A stretch of 64,000 nt of DNA from G963701675 sp963701675 (GCA_963701675.1 OY969623.1:7688001-7752000), one strand, 5' to 3'. Numbered from the stretch's first letter, positions 9,175-18,146 are shown. Notes: generated by a model not told the origin, from the sequence alone. Numbers and translations are program-made.

Positions 9175-10084
9175 CTATTCTATTCGCGGCGAGTTCTGTG
9201 TTCGTGGTATATGGCGCTGCAAGTCGAGCTTGCCGAGGTGCCTCATCAGGGCATCGTTGGGAGACGGGTAGACAACGGCCAATTGTCGGCTCAGCGGCGG
9301 AGCGTGGGGATTGTGCTGTAGGTGCTGCAGGTATTTGATGAGCACTGATCTCGCGTCCGGAACGTCGTGCAACATCAGGTGAACCCAGGCCCACGCTTCC
9401 CGGTATTCGTCGGGGGTCATTTGATTCACTTCGCCGAGTGCCTCTAAGCGCGATAGATCCGGTCGAGATGTCGTCGCCGAGACCAGCCGAAGCTGCTCCA
9501 AATGATTAGAATTGATTCCTTTCCACTCGGCCGGCACCTCGAAATACTCGGCCAGGCCTTCGTCGAGCCACAACGGCACATCCTTGAGGACGCTGTGCAG
9601 GAGCGCGTGCGTCAGTTCATGCCGTAAATCTTCTCGGACGCGCTTGCCCCAAAACGTGTAGACGAGTAACTCTTCGCCGACTCCGATGCCGCCCGGTTGG
9701 GCGACAAAGAACGCCCGACGTTTCGGCAAGCCCGGGTAGGTCGTGTGCATGAATGCTTCATACCGGTCTTGATCGTCGAACAAATAGACTTTCACGAGCC
9801 GCGTCGAATTGGGCAGTTTGAGTTCCTGGAAAACATGTTCGCGTAGATCGGCGAGTTCCCGGAAGATGGGTTGCTCGCGGTTCAAATCAAAGTCATGGAT
9901 GAAGACAAACTGCGAGACACGAAACGAGTGCTTGCCCGGCAGGACCGGATTGGGAACTGCAGCGCTCTCGCGCGGCCGGATCGAACCGACTGACGGGCGT
10001 GCCGGTGATGCGAATGGACTGGCACCCGGCATGCCCCAAGACAAGCAAAACCGCAAGCCATTGATAGCAACGTGGGCCGTGCAT
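9175..10084 (-). CDS. DUF1570-type lipoprotein with HExxH metalloprotease motif, frameshifted near the N-terminus
   Basis: The body (KHSFRVSQFVFIHDFDLN through the C-terminus) is a DUF1570-like protein, with a zinc-protease motif in RHELTHALLHS and a downstream Glu in WLDEGLAEYF. That frame extends back only to a poor start at 10056. A different frame starting at ATG 10084, preceded by AAAAGG, encodes a lipoprotein signal (YQWLAVLLVLGHAGC, lipobox before Cys) and then SIRITGTPVSRFDPAA. Joining the two needs one extra base removed at about 9966-9983. The likely product is a membrane-anchored protein of about 300 residues. It follows the kinase gene by 25 bp. Confidence 0.72.
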
Positions 10085-10109
10085 GATTTTCCTTTTCACA
10101 ACTCACCGA

Positions 10110-11810
10110 TCATGCGAGGGGTCGCCCGCGCCGCTGGTTTTTTCTAACTTTGATCTTTGTGCGGAGATCGATTCTGCGCCACCATTTCTTCCAGCCGCCC
10201 CTGCCTCGCAAACCCCACTGTAGGTAAGCGCGAAGGAAGCGCAGCTTATCGGTGCGTGTGACACTCGGATGACCGATGAAACTCGCGCTGAGCCGAGCCA
10301 GGTTCAGGATGCGCCGTTTCGTCGAGACACGCTTATGGCGAGTTACGCCGACGAGGTCGATCAGCCACAGCTTCTGTGGATCGACCAGGATGTTGCTGGC
10401 TTTAAGATCGCGTTGCGACAAGTTCCGCTGGTGAAGGTCGAGCACGAGCTTGGCCAACCGATCGATCATCCGTCGAATCTCGAGACACCGTTCGATGGCG
10501 GTGCGGTGGCCGAGATCGTCAATCCACCGACGAAGGTTAACGGTGTTCTGGAGTTTCTCGGTGAGGAGGTAACCTTCGCCGCAAAGCCCGTTCTGCTTTC
10601 GGTGAAAGACCGCCAGCGGCCGGGCCGTCGGAAGCGCGCGTTCGCGCAGGCCGTGTCCGAATATCCACGATCGTAGCGCGGAAGAGCGCTTGAAAAGACC
10701 GATCCACCGATCATGCCATGACGTGATGCGGAATCGCTTGTATATGACTCGTTTCAGTTCGCCGTTGATGTTCAGGTCGAACTCGATGACGGTCGAACTT
10801 CGGCCATTCTTAAGTATCGTCACTCCCGGCCGGTGAAATGGCTGGTCTGGATCTTGAAGGAACGCATCGACCAAGTCCGCATCCAAGTCGCCGACCGTGT
10901 ATCCCGTCGCCGGGACGCCGCGTACTCGTCGGTAGTAACGGTTGGTCACCAGGCTCCGGCGGTCGCGATGCCGCCAGAATTCACGATTCGAGTTCCACGT
11001 CCGCCGCTCTACGTCGGCGGCTAATGCCAGGGATGTCTTTGGATGCATTGCCCCAAACAATGTGGGACGGGCGCTGCAATACGTCGACCAGAAGCGCAAC
11101 CGATCCGGCCGAGAGACGCGAAGCGAAAACCAGCGGTTGAGAATGACAAGATTCTTTCGACTTGTCGTCCAACCCAGTGAGGTTCCCAGGCGGACGGCGT
11201 GAAGATCAACCAAAAACAACCTCGGTTCATCGGCGGAACTGAGTCGGATCAAGATGTTGGCCGCATGCAGGTCATGATGGAGAACACCTGCTTCATGGAG
11301 GTGGGCCATCAGCCTTCCGAGAGCGTCAGCGAGCCGAAAACGGATCGCGGCAAGACGACAACGCTCCACGGTCGGAAGAATCTTTTCAATAAAGTCATCC
11401 AACGAAACGACGTTGTCAAGTGTGTGAGTGACCAGGTAGCTTTCGCCCTGCTTTTCGCCGTCGAAGCCGACGCCGACGCCGAGTGGAACCACGGTTGGCA
11501 CCTGCCGGGCGGCGATGCCGAGAGCGCGGTCGAATTCCATTTGCGCCTTGGGCGGCCTCACCAACTGCCGAAACCATGCACGTACATCGTTGAGCCGAAA
11601 GTGTTTCAAATAGAAGTTCAAACCGGACAGCGCGATGTGATACACCGTGCGATGCGGGCCGTGTTTGACGACGCGGGCCTGTCCGTTGCGAAGCCATTCT
11701 TCGAGGCGCAAGCCATGCGGGCCAATGAGCCGTTCGCGCACGTCGGCTCGCAGATTCCAGCGGACGCCGCCGGCAACGACCTGAACGAGGGAACTCGGTT
11801 CGCCGCTCAT
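10110..11810 (-). CDS. Tandem lipopolysaccharide-kinase-like protein with two kinase domains
   Basis: 566 residues with two KdkA/WaaP-like kinase domains in a row. Domain 1 has the catalytic loop GVLHHDLHAANIL followed by LFLVDLHAV. Domain 2 has NLSQRDLKASNILV followed by LWLIDLVGV. Both keep the catalytic Asp, the loop Asn and the metal Asp, so both may be active. The family phosphorylates sugars of the LPS inner core. ATG 11810 overlaps the stop of the glycosyltransferase as ATGA, which indicates coupled translation, so I reject the longer frame starting at 11855. The context suggests a common job in cell-surface glycan synthesis. The exact acceptor is unknown. Confidence 0.8.
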   Translation of the reverse strand: MSGEPSSLVQVVAGGVRWNLRADVRERLIGPHGLRLEEWLRNGQARVVKHGPHRTVYHIALSGLNFYLKHFRLNDVRAWFRQLVRPPKAQMEFDRALGIAARQVPTVVPLGVGVGFDGEKQGESYLVTHTLDNVVSLDDFIEKILPTVERCRLAAIRFRLADALGRLMAHLHEAGVLHHDLHAANILIRLSSADEPRLFLVDLHAVRLGTSLGWTTSRKNLVILNRWFSLRVSRPDRLRFWSTYCSARPTLFGAMHPKTSLALAADVERRTWNSNREFWRHRDRRSLVTNRYYRRVRGVPATGYTVGDLDADLVDAFLQDPDQPFHRPGVTILKNGRSSTVIEFDLNINGELKRVIYKRFRITSWHDRWIGLFKRSSALRSWIFGHGLRERALPTARPLAVFHRKQNGLCGEGYLLTEKLQNTVNLRRWIDDLGHRTAIERCLEIRRMIDRLAKLVLDLHQRNLSQRDLKASNILVDPQKLWLIDLVGVTRHKRVSTKRRILNLARLSASFIGHPSVTRTDKLRFLRAYLQWGLRGRGGWKKWWRRIDLRTKIKVRKNQRRGRPLA

Positions 11811-12817
11811 GCCGACCGCCTCCGTTGACGTTCGGGGTCTAACATTTCGAGCCAACGCGCAGCGCCGATCTCCACCGAGAATCGTGTCTCAACCAACCGG
11901 CGACCGGCGGCGCCCATTTGGCGTCGGCATTCGGAGTCGGCCGAGAGTCGGCGAATCGCTTCAATCCATTCGGTTTCGGTTTCGGCGAGGAAACCAGTTT
12001 CGCCGTGCCGTACCATTTCCGCCTGCACGCCGACCGGATTGGCGACCACCGGCAATCCGGCCGCCATGTACTGCAACACTTTCAAGCCGCACTTGCCCCG
12101 GCTCCAGGAATCAGCTGGTAGCCAGCTAATCCCCACGTCGGCCGCAGCCAGCTCTGCCACCTCTGCCGCTTGCGACCAGGGAATGAATGAAACAGGTAGA
12201 GGGCGGAACTCCATGGAACCATCGCTTATCAACTTCAGGCTTATTCCGGGCACGCGCTCGCCGATTTTCTCCAATAACGGTCGAGCGAGGTGTAGGCCGT
12301 TCATCGTGCTCTTGGATCCGATCCACACTAGTTGCGTGTTCTCACGATGGTTGTGTTGTGCGAGTTGGTATCGAGCCGGGTCAACGCAGGTTGGAATGAC
12401 GTGCACGCGGCGTGGTGTTGCAAGTTTCGACACACTTTCTGCCAGAAACGAATTCCCGGCGACCACGGCATCGACGCGTTGAATGATGCGAGAAAAACGG
12501 CCGCTGCGTCGAGCGCTGTGGGGTGATTTCGCGGCGTAGGAATCTCGCTGGAACACGGCATCGTCAAAATCGTACACCAGCCGCCGGCTGACTCGGCGGA
12601 GTAACGCAAACTGCCATCGCGAAATGAGTTTCCGTTGAAGTATCACCAGGTCGGCGGCACGCGCGGCCTGACACACGGCAAACCAATGCCACGCGTGCCT
12701 TGGAAGTGAAACGATGTCCAGCCGATGCCCGGCGCGTTCGAAATAGGGCCGATACGCCGCAATCCGATAGCGGCAGCAGACGTGATCCGGACCTTCAACT
12801 AACGCCACCAGGTGCAC
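11807..12817 (-). CDS. Glycosyltransferase, GT4/GT-B type
   Basis: 336 residues with a GT-B architecture. The N-terminal half reads LVALVEGPDHVCCRYRIAAYRPYF and has RLVYDFDDAVF. The C-terminal half has VWIGSKSTMNGLHLARPLL and the nucleotide-sugar-binding part GKCGLKVLQYMAAGLPVVANPVG, with the E4-like segment ending HGETGFLAETETEWIEAI. The GTG start at 12817 is chosen because a full AAGGAGG (12824-12830) precedes it by 6 bp; the longer frame uses TTG at 12844. It is coupled to the tandem kinase by ATGA. Donor and acceptor are unknown; LPS or another surface glycan is inferred. Confidence 0.85.
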   Translation of the reverse strand: MHLVALVEGPDHVCCRYRIAAYRPYFERAGHRLDIVSLPRHAWHWFAVCQAARAADLVILQRKLISRWQFALLRRVSRRLVYDFDDAVFQRDSYAAKSPHSARRSGRFSRIIQRVDAVVAGNSFLAESVSKLATPRRVHVIPTCVDPARYQLAQHNHRENTQLVWIGSKSTMNGLHLARPLLEKIGERVPGISLKLISDGSMEFRPLPVSFIPWSQAAEVAELAAADVGISWLPADSWSRGKCGLKVLQYMAAGLPVVANPVGVQAEMVRHGETGFLAETETEWIEAIRRLSADSECRRQMGAAGRRLVETRFSVEIGAARWLEMLDPERQRRRSA

Positions 12818-12844
12818 CGCGGTCCTCCTTGACCAATGGCGCAA

Positions 12845-13285
12845 TTATTCACACAGAGTTCGTGGATCCGCGAGCGCCCACTCGATATCTCGCACTGGTG
12901 TCCCTTTCAGCATGCCACCCTTACCATCACGAGGACGCATGTAAAAGAGCCGCGTCAATTTCGCGTTGGCCGGCCATGCGCCGGAGAAGGTGTATGCTTC
13001 AAGCGTGTCGAGCATGCGGTTTCTTATGAACAATACAAAACCTACGCCGTGCTCGACCTGGTCCACTTCTGCAAAGACATCGCTAATAGTAAAGTGTTCC
13101 CGCCGGGATAATCGTTTCGCATAAGGCGATACGCGGAAGCTCGTGAAAAACCCAACGCCTGTGAAATCGCGTTTCACAACGGTAGCTTCGACAAGCTGCT
13201 GGCGGAGAGTCATCAGGGTTTCGTGATCGCCGTCAAGTAGAAACGCCATGACATCGGCTTCGAGTTCGTTCATGGCGCCGTCCAC
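12845..13285 (-). CDS. Conserved-looking protein of unknown function
   Basis: 146 residues, not recognised. It is soluble with no signal peptide, and begins with an acidic amphipathic segment (NELEADVMAFLLDGDHETL) followed by a beta-rich body (GVGFFTSFRVSPYAKRL and GVGFVLFIRNRMLDTLEAYTF). The GTG start at 13285 has GGGGAG about 9 bp upstream; ATG 13273 is an alternative. It lies between smpB (6 bp gap) and the glycosyltransferase, whose Shine-Dalgarno falls just past its stop, so it appears to be in the same transcript. Confidence 0.65.
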   Translation of the reverse strand: MDGAMNELEADVMAFLLDGDHETLMTLRQQLVEATVVKRDFTGVGFFTSFRVSPYAKRLSRREHFTISDVFAEVDQVEHGVGFVLFIRNRMLDTLEAYTFSGAWPANAKLTRLFYMRPRDGKGGMLKGTPVRDIEWALADPRTLCE

Positions 13286-13291
13286 GATTAT

Positions 13292-13782
13292 TCACTCCCC
13301 TCGTCGCCCCGTGATAACCCGGCGTATTTCGCGTTCCGCCTCTGCTTTCTTCTTGTCTTCGCGCTTGTCGTGGAGTTGTTTGCCGCGGGCGACGGCGATT
13401 TCGACTTTGGCCCGGCCGTTCTTGAAGTACATCCGCGTCGGAACAAGTGTGAAGCCGCGCTCCGAGGCTTTGCCGGCGAACTTTTCGATTTCCTGTCGAT
13501 GGAGCAGCAATTTGCGCGGCGCTTCGGCTTGTGGTTCATGCGGTTGCCCATCGCGTATTCCGGGATGTCGCTGCCGATGAGCCAAACTTCGCCGTCTTCT
13601 ACTTTCGCGTAGGCGTCTTCCAGGTTGGCGGTGCCGTCGCGCAGGCTTTTCACCTCGGTGCCTGTCAACACAATGCCGCACTCCATTCGGTCGGACACGT
13701 TGTACTGATGAAACGCGCGCCGATTTCGGCAAATGACCTTAATGCCTGGTTCGGCGTCGTCCTTTTTCTTCGGCTTTGCCAT
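13292..13782 (-). CDS. smpB: SsrA-binding protein, frameshifted in the middle
   Basis: SmpB binds tmRNA and rescues stalled ribosomes. The first half is in one frame: KVICRNRRAFHQYNVSDRMECGIVLTGTEVKSLRDG and GSDIPEYAMGNRMNHKPKR. After this the frame becomes nonsense. The family continuation KLLLHRQEIEKFAGKASERG, MYFKNGRAKVEIAVARGKQLHDKR and the basic tail lie in a second frame ending at 13292. One base is missing at about 13514-13522 in a run of GC repeats. The restored product of about 163 residues has the normal length. Start ATG 13782 gives MAKPKKKDD; the longer frame from 13815 is unlikely. Confidence 0.88.
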
Positions 13783-13910
13783 GGTTGCAGCTTCCTGGAA
13801 CGGGCATGGTAACAAATGCGGGGATTCTGGAGAACAGTAGAACCCGCCTCACGGCGTTCGCCAGTTTCGCACCCTTGTCCACCTTATGATCGCCCGCGCT
13901 CATGTTGTTC

Positions 13911-13938
13911 TTGACACACCCTATGCGCCGGCTATAGT
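13911..13938 (+). promoter_or_regulatory. Sigma70-like promoter for the mazG-like gene
   Basis: A consensus -35 TTGACA (13911-13916), a 16-bp spacer and the -10 TATAGT (13933-13938) lie about 100 bp before the MazG-like start, in the divergent region with smpB. This is one of the best promoter matches in the window. Confidence 0.65.
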
Positions 13939-14037
13939 CGCCGCCCTTCCGTCAGAACCAAATGCGGGATATTTGTCGCATCACGCCGACAGGGGGTCGG
14001 CCCGTTCGGACGGAACGTAGGCGGTGAATCCGACGCA

Positions 14038-14397
14038 ATGACCGATTACGAAACGACGATTGCTGCACTCAAGGAAATAGTGCGACAGTTTGCCGCCGAG
14101 CGCGAATGGGAACGATTTCATAGCCCCAAGAACCTGAGCATGTGCCTCGCGGTGGAAGCGGCCGAGTTGATGGAGCACTTCATGTGGGTGGACAGCGAGG
14201 CATCACGGGACGTTGTGAATGATCCAAGGCAATTGGCCGAAGTGGCGGATGAAATCGCAGACGTCGGTTGCCTGTTGTTGAACATGAGTCTGACGTTGAA
14301 GCTCGACCTCAGTGAAGCGATTCGAAACAAAATCGCCAAGAACGCCGTCAAGTACCCGGTGGAGAAGTACCGTGGGCGCTATCGGGCGGATTCGTGA
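14038..14397 (+). CDS. MazG-like nucleotide pyrophosphohydrolase
   Basis: 119 residues of the all-alpha NTP pyrophosphohydrolase fold, of the small dCTPase/RS21-C6-like kind that hydrolyses (d)NTPs to monophosphates. The metal-binding pattern is clear: LAVEAAELMEHFMW (ExxE) near residues 38-51, and VADEIADVGCLLLNM (ExxD) near residues 72-86. The start ATGACC lies in the expected place for a one-domain protein. It is followed closely by the DUF11 protein gene, with which it may share the TTGACA/TATAGT promoter at 13911. Confidence 0.85.
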   Translation: MTDYETTIAALKEIVRQFAAEREWERFHSPKNLSMCLAVEAAELMEHFMWVDSEASRDVVNDPRQLAEVADEIADVGCLLLNMSLTLKLDLSEAIRNKIAKNAVKYPVEKYRGRYRADS

Positions 14398-14417
14398 TTG
14401 GGAAAAGGGGAAGTAGC

Positions 14418-16397
14418 ATGCGCCACTTGAGCATTCTGGCTGTGGTGTTGATCGCCAGTCTGGGCGGATTGGCGTATCGAACTGTCGCACAAACGCCCAC
14501 GCAGACGCCGCCTTCCCAACCGCCGGCGCCAGTGTCGGCGACGCCGCCCGCAACCACAGCGCCGAAGTCAATGAAGCTGCCGACACCCGATACCAAATGG
14601 GGGCCGGCGGGTGGATTGCCGACTCAAACACAGCGAACTTTCCTGATAACGAATCAAACGCAGAGCCACGTCAACACGCCCACGCAACTTCCGGTTTCCG
14701 ATGTGCCGCCGGCGACGAAGCCGAACATGCCGCCGCCGATGCCGGTAGTGACGCCGGAAGAGAGTAAGTCCGGGCCGGCACTTGGCGGGCCGGTCCTAGG
14801 AAATGGTGGCACTGAAATGCCTAGCGGGCCAACCTTCAGCCCGCCGCCGGCGCTCGACAGCCAGCAGCCATTGCCTGCACCGGTGGTTGCACCCCAGGAA
14901 AAACCAAGTGCGCCGGCAGCGCCCGCGTCACGGACAGCGTCGCCCATCATGCTCACCGGCGCCCAAACCCCAAGCGTATACCTCGAAAAAATCGGACCGG
15001 CGACGATCTCCGTCGGCAAGCCGTTGGTTTATGAAATCGTGGCCCGCAATTCCGGCAGCACCACCGTGTCCAACGTTCGAGTCGAAGACCAGCTGCCGAC
15101 CGGAGCGCGTTTCCTCAGCGCCGAACCGAAACCCGAGCTGCACAGCGAACACATGGTGTGGAATATCGGAAACCTGGAAGCCGGCGCCGAACGGCGCATC
15201 CGAGTGGAGATTCAGCCGACGGGAGAAGGCGAGCTGACCGCGGCCGCCACGGTTACTTTTTCGGCGAGCAGCGGACTGAAGACGCAGATTACTCGACCAA
15301 AGATCGCATTGACGCAGTCGGCGCCGGAAACGGTGCAGGTCGGCGACACCACGACGTTCCAGATTCACATTGCCAATGTCGGGACCGGCCCGGCGACCAA
15401 CCTCGTGCTGCACTCCAATCTGCCGGCTGGCCTATCACACGAAAAAGGTTCCAAGATCGATGCCGACCTCGGCGTGTTGGCCCCCGGTGAATCGAGGATT
15501 GTGCCGTTGGCGACCACGGCCGTTCGGTCCGGCCGACAGCAGCACGAAGTCTCTATAACGGGTGACGACGGAATTCAAACCGTGGCCCACACCGTGGTCA
15601 TGGTGACGGAACCGGTACTTACGCTGCGAGCAACGGGGCCGAAACGCCGATACTTAAATCGTGAGGCCCAGTTCAATTTGGAGGTCGTTAACTCCGGAAC
15701 CGGCAGGGCCGCGAACGTATACGTGTGCAACGTTCTGCCGGAAGGAATGGATTTCATCTCCGCCAGTGAAGGCGGAACCTACGATCCGGCCAGCCGCGCC
15801 GTCGCCTGGCAGATTAGCGTTCTCACTCCCGGACAAAGACAAGCGATGGTGGTAAAGGCGTGTACGAAGAGCCTCGGCACTCTGGTCAACCGCGCGATTG
15901 CCCGTGACGAACGCGGTCTCGAAACGAAAGTCGAGACTTGCGTCAACGTCGAAGGCTTGACCGGACTGTTTCTCGAAGTCGTAGATCTCGACGACGCCAT
16001 GACCGTCGGCGGCGACGTCGGTTACGAGATCAGAGTGGTGAATCAAGGCACAGCTCCAAGCACCGGCGTGCAGCTCGTTGCCAATGTGCCGGTCGGCATG
16101 ACCGTCAAGGGCGTGACCGGGCCGTCGGCACACCGAGTTCAAGGTCAACAAGTAATCTTTGAAGCGCTGCCGTCGTTGGCGCCGCGAGCTGATGCGGTGT
16201 ATCGGTTGGCCGTGAGCGCGCAACAGGCGGGCGACATGCGCATGAAGGTGCAGCTCACCTCAGAACAAGTGAAAACACCGATTATCAAGGAAGAAAGCAC
16301 CCATGTTTACTCCGACCCCGATGAGCTGGTGACCAGCACAAGCACCGGTTCCTGGAAACAAGAGACCGTGCGACCGGATGGCTCGGTTTCGCCGTAA
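14418..16397 (+). CDS. Secreted protein with four DUF11-type repeats
   Basis: 659 residues. The signal peptide (RHLSILAVVLIASLGGLAYRTVAQ) starts at ATG 14418 after AAAAGGGG; the longer frame from GTG 14394 would bury it. A Pro/Thr-rich linker of about 150 residues follows. Then come four beta-sandwich repeats of the DUF11/CARDB kind, each with a conserved pattern such as SVGKPLVYEIVARNSGSTTV, VQVGDTTTFQIHIANVGTGP and MTVGGDVGYEIRVVNQGTAP. The family is typical of cell-surface proteins of Planctomycetes. A role in the envelope matrix or in adhesion is inferred. The last repeat ends about 50 residues before the stop. Confidence 0.78.
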   Translation: MRHLSILAVVLIASLGGLAYRTVAQTPTQTPPSQPPAPVSATPPATTAPKSMKLPTPDTKWGPAGGLPTQTQRTFLITNQTQSHVNTPTQLPVSDVPPATKPNMPPPMPVVTPEESKSGPALGGPVLGNGGTEMPSGPTFSPPPALDSQQPLPAPVVAPQEKPSAPAAPASRTASPIMLTGAQTPSVYLEKIGPATISVGKPLVYEIVARNSGSTTVSNVRVEDQLPTGARFLSAEPKPELHSEHMVWNIGNLEAGAERRIRVEIQPTGEGELTAAATVTFSASSGLKTQITRPKIALTQSAPETVQVGDTTTFQIHIANVGTGPATNLVLHSNLPAGLSHEKGSKIDADLGVLAPGESRIVPLATTAVRSGRQQHEVSITGDDGIQTVAHTVVMVTEPVLTLRATGPKRRYLNREAQFNLEVVNSGTGRAANVYVCNVLPEGMDFISASEGGTYDPASRAVAWQISVLTPGQRQAMVVKACTKSLGTLVNRAIARDERGLETKVETCVNVEGLTGLFLEVVDLDDAMTVGGDVGYEIRVVNQGTAPSTGVQLVANVPVGMTVKGVTGPSAHRVQGQQVIFEALPSLAPRADAVYRLAVSAQQAGDMRMKVQLTSEQVKTPIIKEESTHVYSDPDELVTSTSTGSWKQETVRPDGSVSP

Positions 16398-16820
16398 ATG
16401 CTGTTTTTGATTGATGATAGGGACCTGGCTAGCTTCATGCGTGAACAAGATTATTCGCGAATTGTAAAAGAATTGTTTGCGAACTGTGAGTGATGTGGGT
16501 ATGCTCCTGACTTCTCAAATCCAGATCAGTCCACATACTCACAAGCGTTGGCCACGATGGCTCGATGCGGGGGAATGGATTCCCCAACCTTTTTCCGCGC
16601 CTGCGTTGCGCATCTGCTTTGCGTGGCTTGATATTGAGTGCGTTTCGACGCATTGTTAAGATTCGGCGGCGGTGTCGAGAACGGCGCATTGCCTGCGCTC
16701 ATTACGACACACCCCGCCTGACCCAAACACGGGTAATCGGTCGAGAACGGAACTGGAGCGGAGGCGAGGAACACTTAACACGGTGTTCCGCGCGCCGTGC
16801 CGCGGGGGAAGGAGTCCGTC
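16398..16820. other. Intergenic region with no supported gene
   Basis: About 420 bp without a credible coding frame. It holds the near-direct repeat GAATTGTAAAAGAATTGTTT (about 16459-16478) and a 7-bp inverted repeat GGAACAC / GTGTTCC just before the rimI Shine-Dalgarno (GGAAGGAG). No clear promoter hexamers were found; the two arms could form a leader hairpin. Confidence 0.5.
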
Positions 16821-17357
16821 ATGAGCACGGGTCGAATCGAAAGAGAACAGGTGCGCGTGCATATCCGTTGGATGATTCGTCGGGACATGCCTGAGGTGCT
16901 TCAAACCGAACAAGATAGTTTCGAGTTCGCGTGGACCGAAGAAGACTTCCTGCGTTGTTTGCGCCAACGCAACTGCATCGGCATGGTGGCCGAGCACGGC
17001 GACAAAGTCGTCGGCTTCATGATCTATGAGCTGCACAAATCCAAACTGCACATACTCAATTTCGCCGTCCACCCGACGCGCCGCCGCCGCGGCATCGGAA
17101 CGCAGATGGTGCTGAAACTACTCAGCAAGCTCTCCAACCACCGCCGCACCCGGCTTACACTCGCGGTTCGTGAACGCAACCTCGGCGCTCAGCTTTTCTT
17201 CCGCATGCAAGGCTTTCGGGCCGTCCGGGTCCTACGCGAGCACTACGACGACACCGGCGAAGATGCCTTTCTCATGCAGTATGCGTTTCCGAACGAAGTG
17301 GTCGCGGAAGGCGAAGAGTCGGTCAACCGCATCAAGCAGTACGAAGAACATTCGTGA
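16821..17357 (+). CDS. rimI: Ribosomal-protein-alanine N-acetyltransferase (RimI-like GNAT)
   Basis: A 178-residue GNAT protein. It has IRWMIRRDMPEVLQTEQDSF at the start and the acetyl-CoA loop in LNFAVHPTRRRRGIGTQMV (motif A, R/Q-x-x-G-x-G/A). It also has LAVRERNLGAQLFFRMQGFRAVRV, a close match to the RimI signature of ribosomal S18-type acetylases. ATG 16821 is preceded by GGAAGGAG. The substrate could be S18 or other proteins. The C-terminal tail (VVAEGEESVNRIKQYEEHS) is longer than in E. coli RimI. Confidence 0.85.
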   Translation: MSTGRIEREQVRVHIRWMIRRDMPEVLQTEQDSFEFAWTEEDFLRCLRQRNCIGMVAEHGDKVVGFMIYELHKSKLHILNFAVHPTRRRRGIGTQMVLKLLSKLSNHRRTRLTLAVRERNLGAQLFFRMQGFRAVRVLREHYDDTGEDAFLMQYAFPNEVVAEGEESVNRIKQYEEHS

Positions 17358-17404
17358 GAGCAGCGCCGCGCCGCGAGACGGGCATCAAAAACGAGGAATT
17401 GCAT

Positions 17405-17410
17405 TATAAT
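17405..17410 (+). promoter_or_regulatory. TATAAT -10 box placed for a leaderless transcript
   Basis: A perfect TATAAT ends 7 bp before the ATG at 17418. A transcript starting about 7 bp after the -10 box would begin at or next to the start codon, and there is no Shine-Dalgarno in the gap. The -35 region is weak. Confidence 0.45.
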
Positions 17411-17417
17411 AAGCCGT

Positions 17418-17711
17418 ATGTTGCAGCCGGGAGGAGACAAAGTAGACGCGGGCCGGAAGCTGGCCTCAAGCCTTGCGAATTGGTCGCCGGAACAAATTGC
17501 ATTAGGCCGGCGCTGGGTCGAGGCGTGGCAGGTCGCCGGGCCGGTCTTGGAACGGCTACGGCGACAGGAGCTTCGCCGACTCGAAGGCAATGCGGCGATT
17601 GCCCTCCTTTGCGGTCCCGCGGATTACCGCGTCCCGCCGCGCTCCCGCAAACCTACTTCCGGCCTCATCGAGCAACAACGCTGGTTTATGAAAGCTGCCG
17701 GCCGTGATTGA
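17418..17711 (+). CDS. Small protein of unknown function
   Basis: 97 residues, not assigned to a family. It is rich in Arg, Trp and Leu: SPEQIALGRRWVEAWQVAGPVLERLRRQELRRLEG is a likely amphipathic helix, and the tail RKPTSGLIEQQRWFMKAAGRD has a conserved look. From memory, similar short proteins occur beside DUF4258 genes in planctomycete genomes. A decayed DUF4258 gene lies convergently next to it. No signal peptide or membrane segment is seen. The promoter position suggests a leaderless mRNA. Confidence 0.55.
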   Translation: MLQPGGDKVDAGRKLASSLANWSPEQIALGRRWVEAWQVAGPVLERLRRQELRRLEGNAAIALLCGPADYRVPPRSRKPTSGLIEQQRWFMKAAGRD

Positions 17712-17713
17712 AG

Positions 17714-17915
17714 TCATTCGAGCCGCCGTCGATCTCCAAGCCATTTGCGAGGACCACGGTTCATGGTCTGCCCAAATCGGACACGCGAGTTTCGTCGGCC
17801 CCGGAAATCGTCCGCCACGTCCCACTAGCACTGGCGAACTTCGTCCTCGGAGACCCCCGTGATCGAAAATATGCGGTTGGCCGCTTTCCGGGTCGATGTG
17901 GAACCGCAAATCCAT
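17714..17915 (-). pseudogene. Decayed DUF4258-like gene
   Basis: The first residues MDLRFHIDPESGQPHIFDHG fit the start of planctomycete DUF4258 proteins. After a run of five G the frame shifts by one base, and the homologous part continues as VSEDEVRQ. It then meets an in-frame TAG, and resumes as DDFRGRRNSRVRFGQT before TGA at 17714-17716. With a homopolymer insertion, a nonsense codon and no normal C-terminus, the gene looks dead. The overlapping longer frame is not coding. Confidence 0.5.
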
Positions 17916-18146
17916 TGTAGCATTCTATGGCACGCCTATCTCATTCGTTCGCGTCACTACCATTGAGGTGACATCAAGATGCAACGGCCGACCGAATAGT
18001 GCCGGCATCGCGTTTCCGTGGTATCAAGAAAAAGCAACCGACGATATTTCAAATCCCCCATTCACGATCCAAAAACATTGTCCCGCCTTGGTGCGGATGA
18101 TACGATGCGTGGCGAAAACTCGACACTCACCTTCAGGGAGGGTCCC

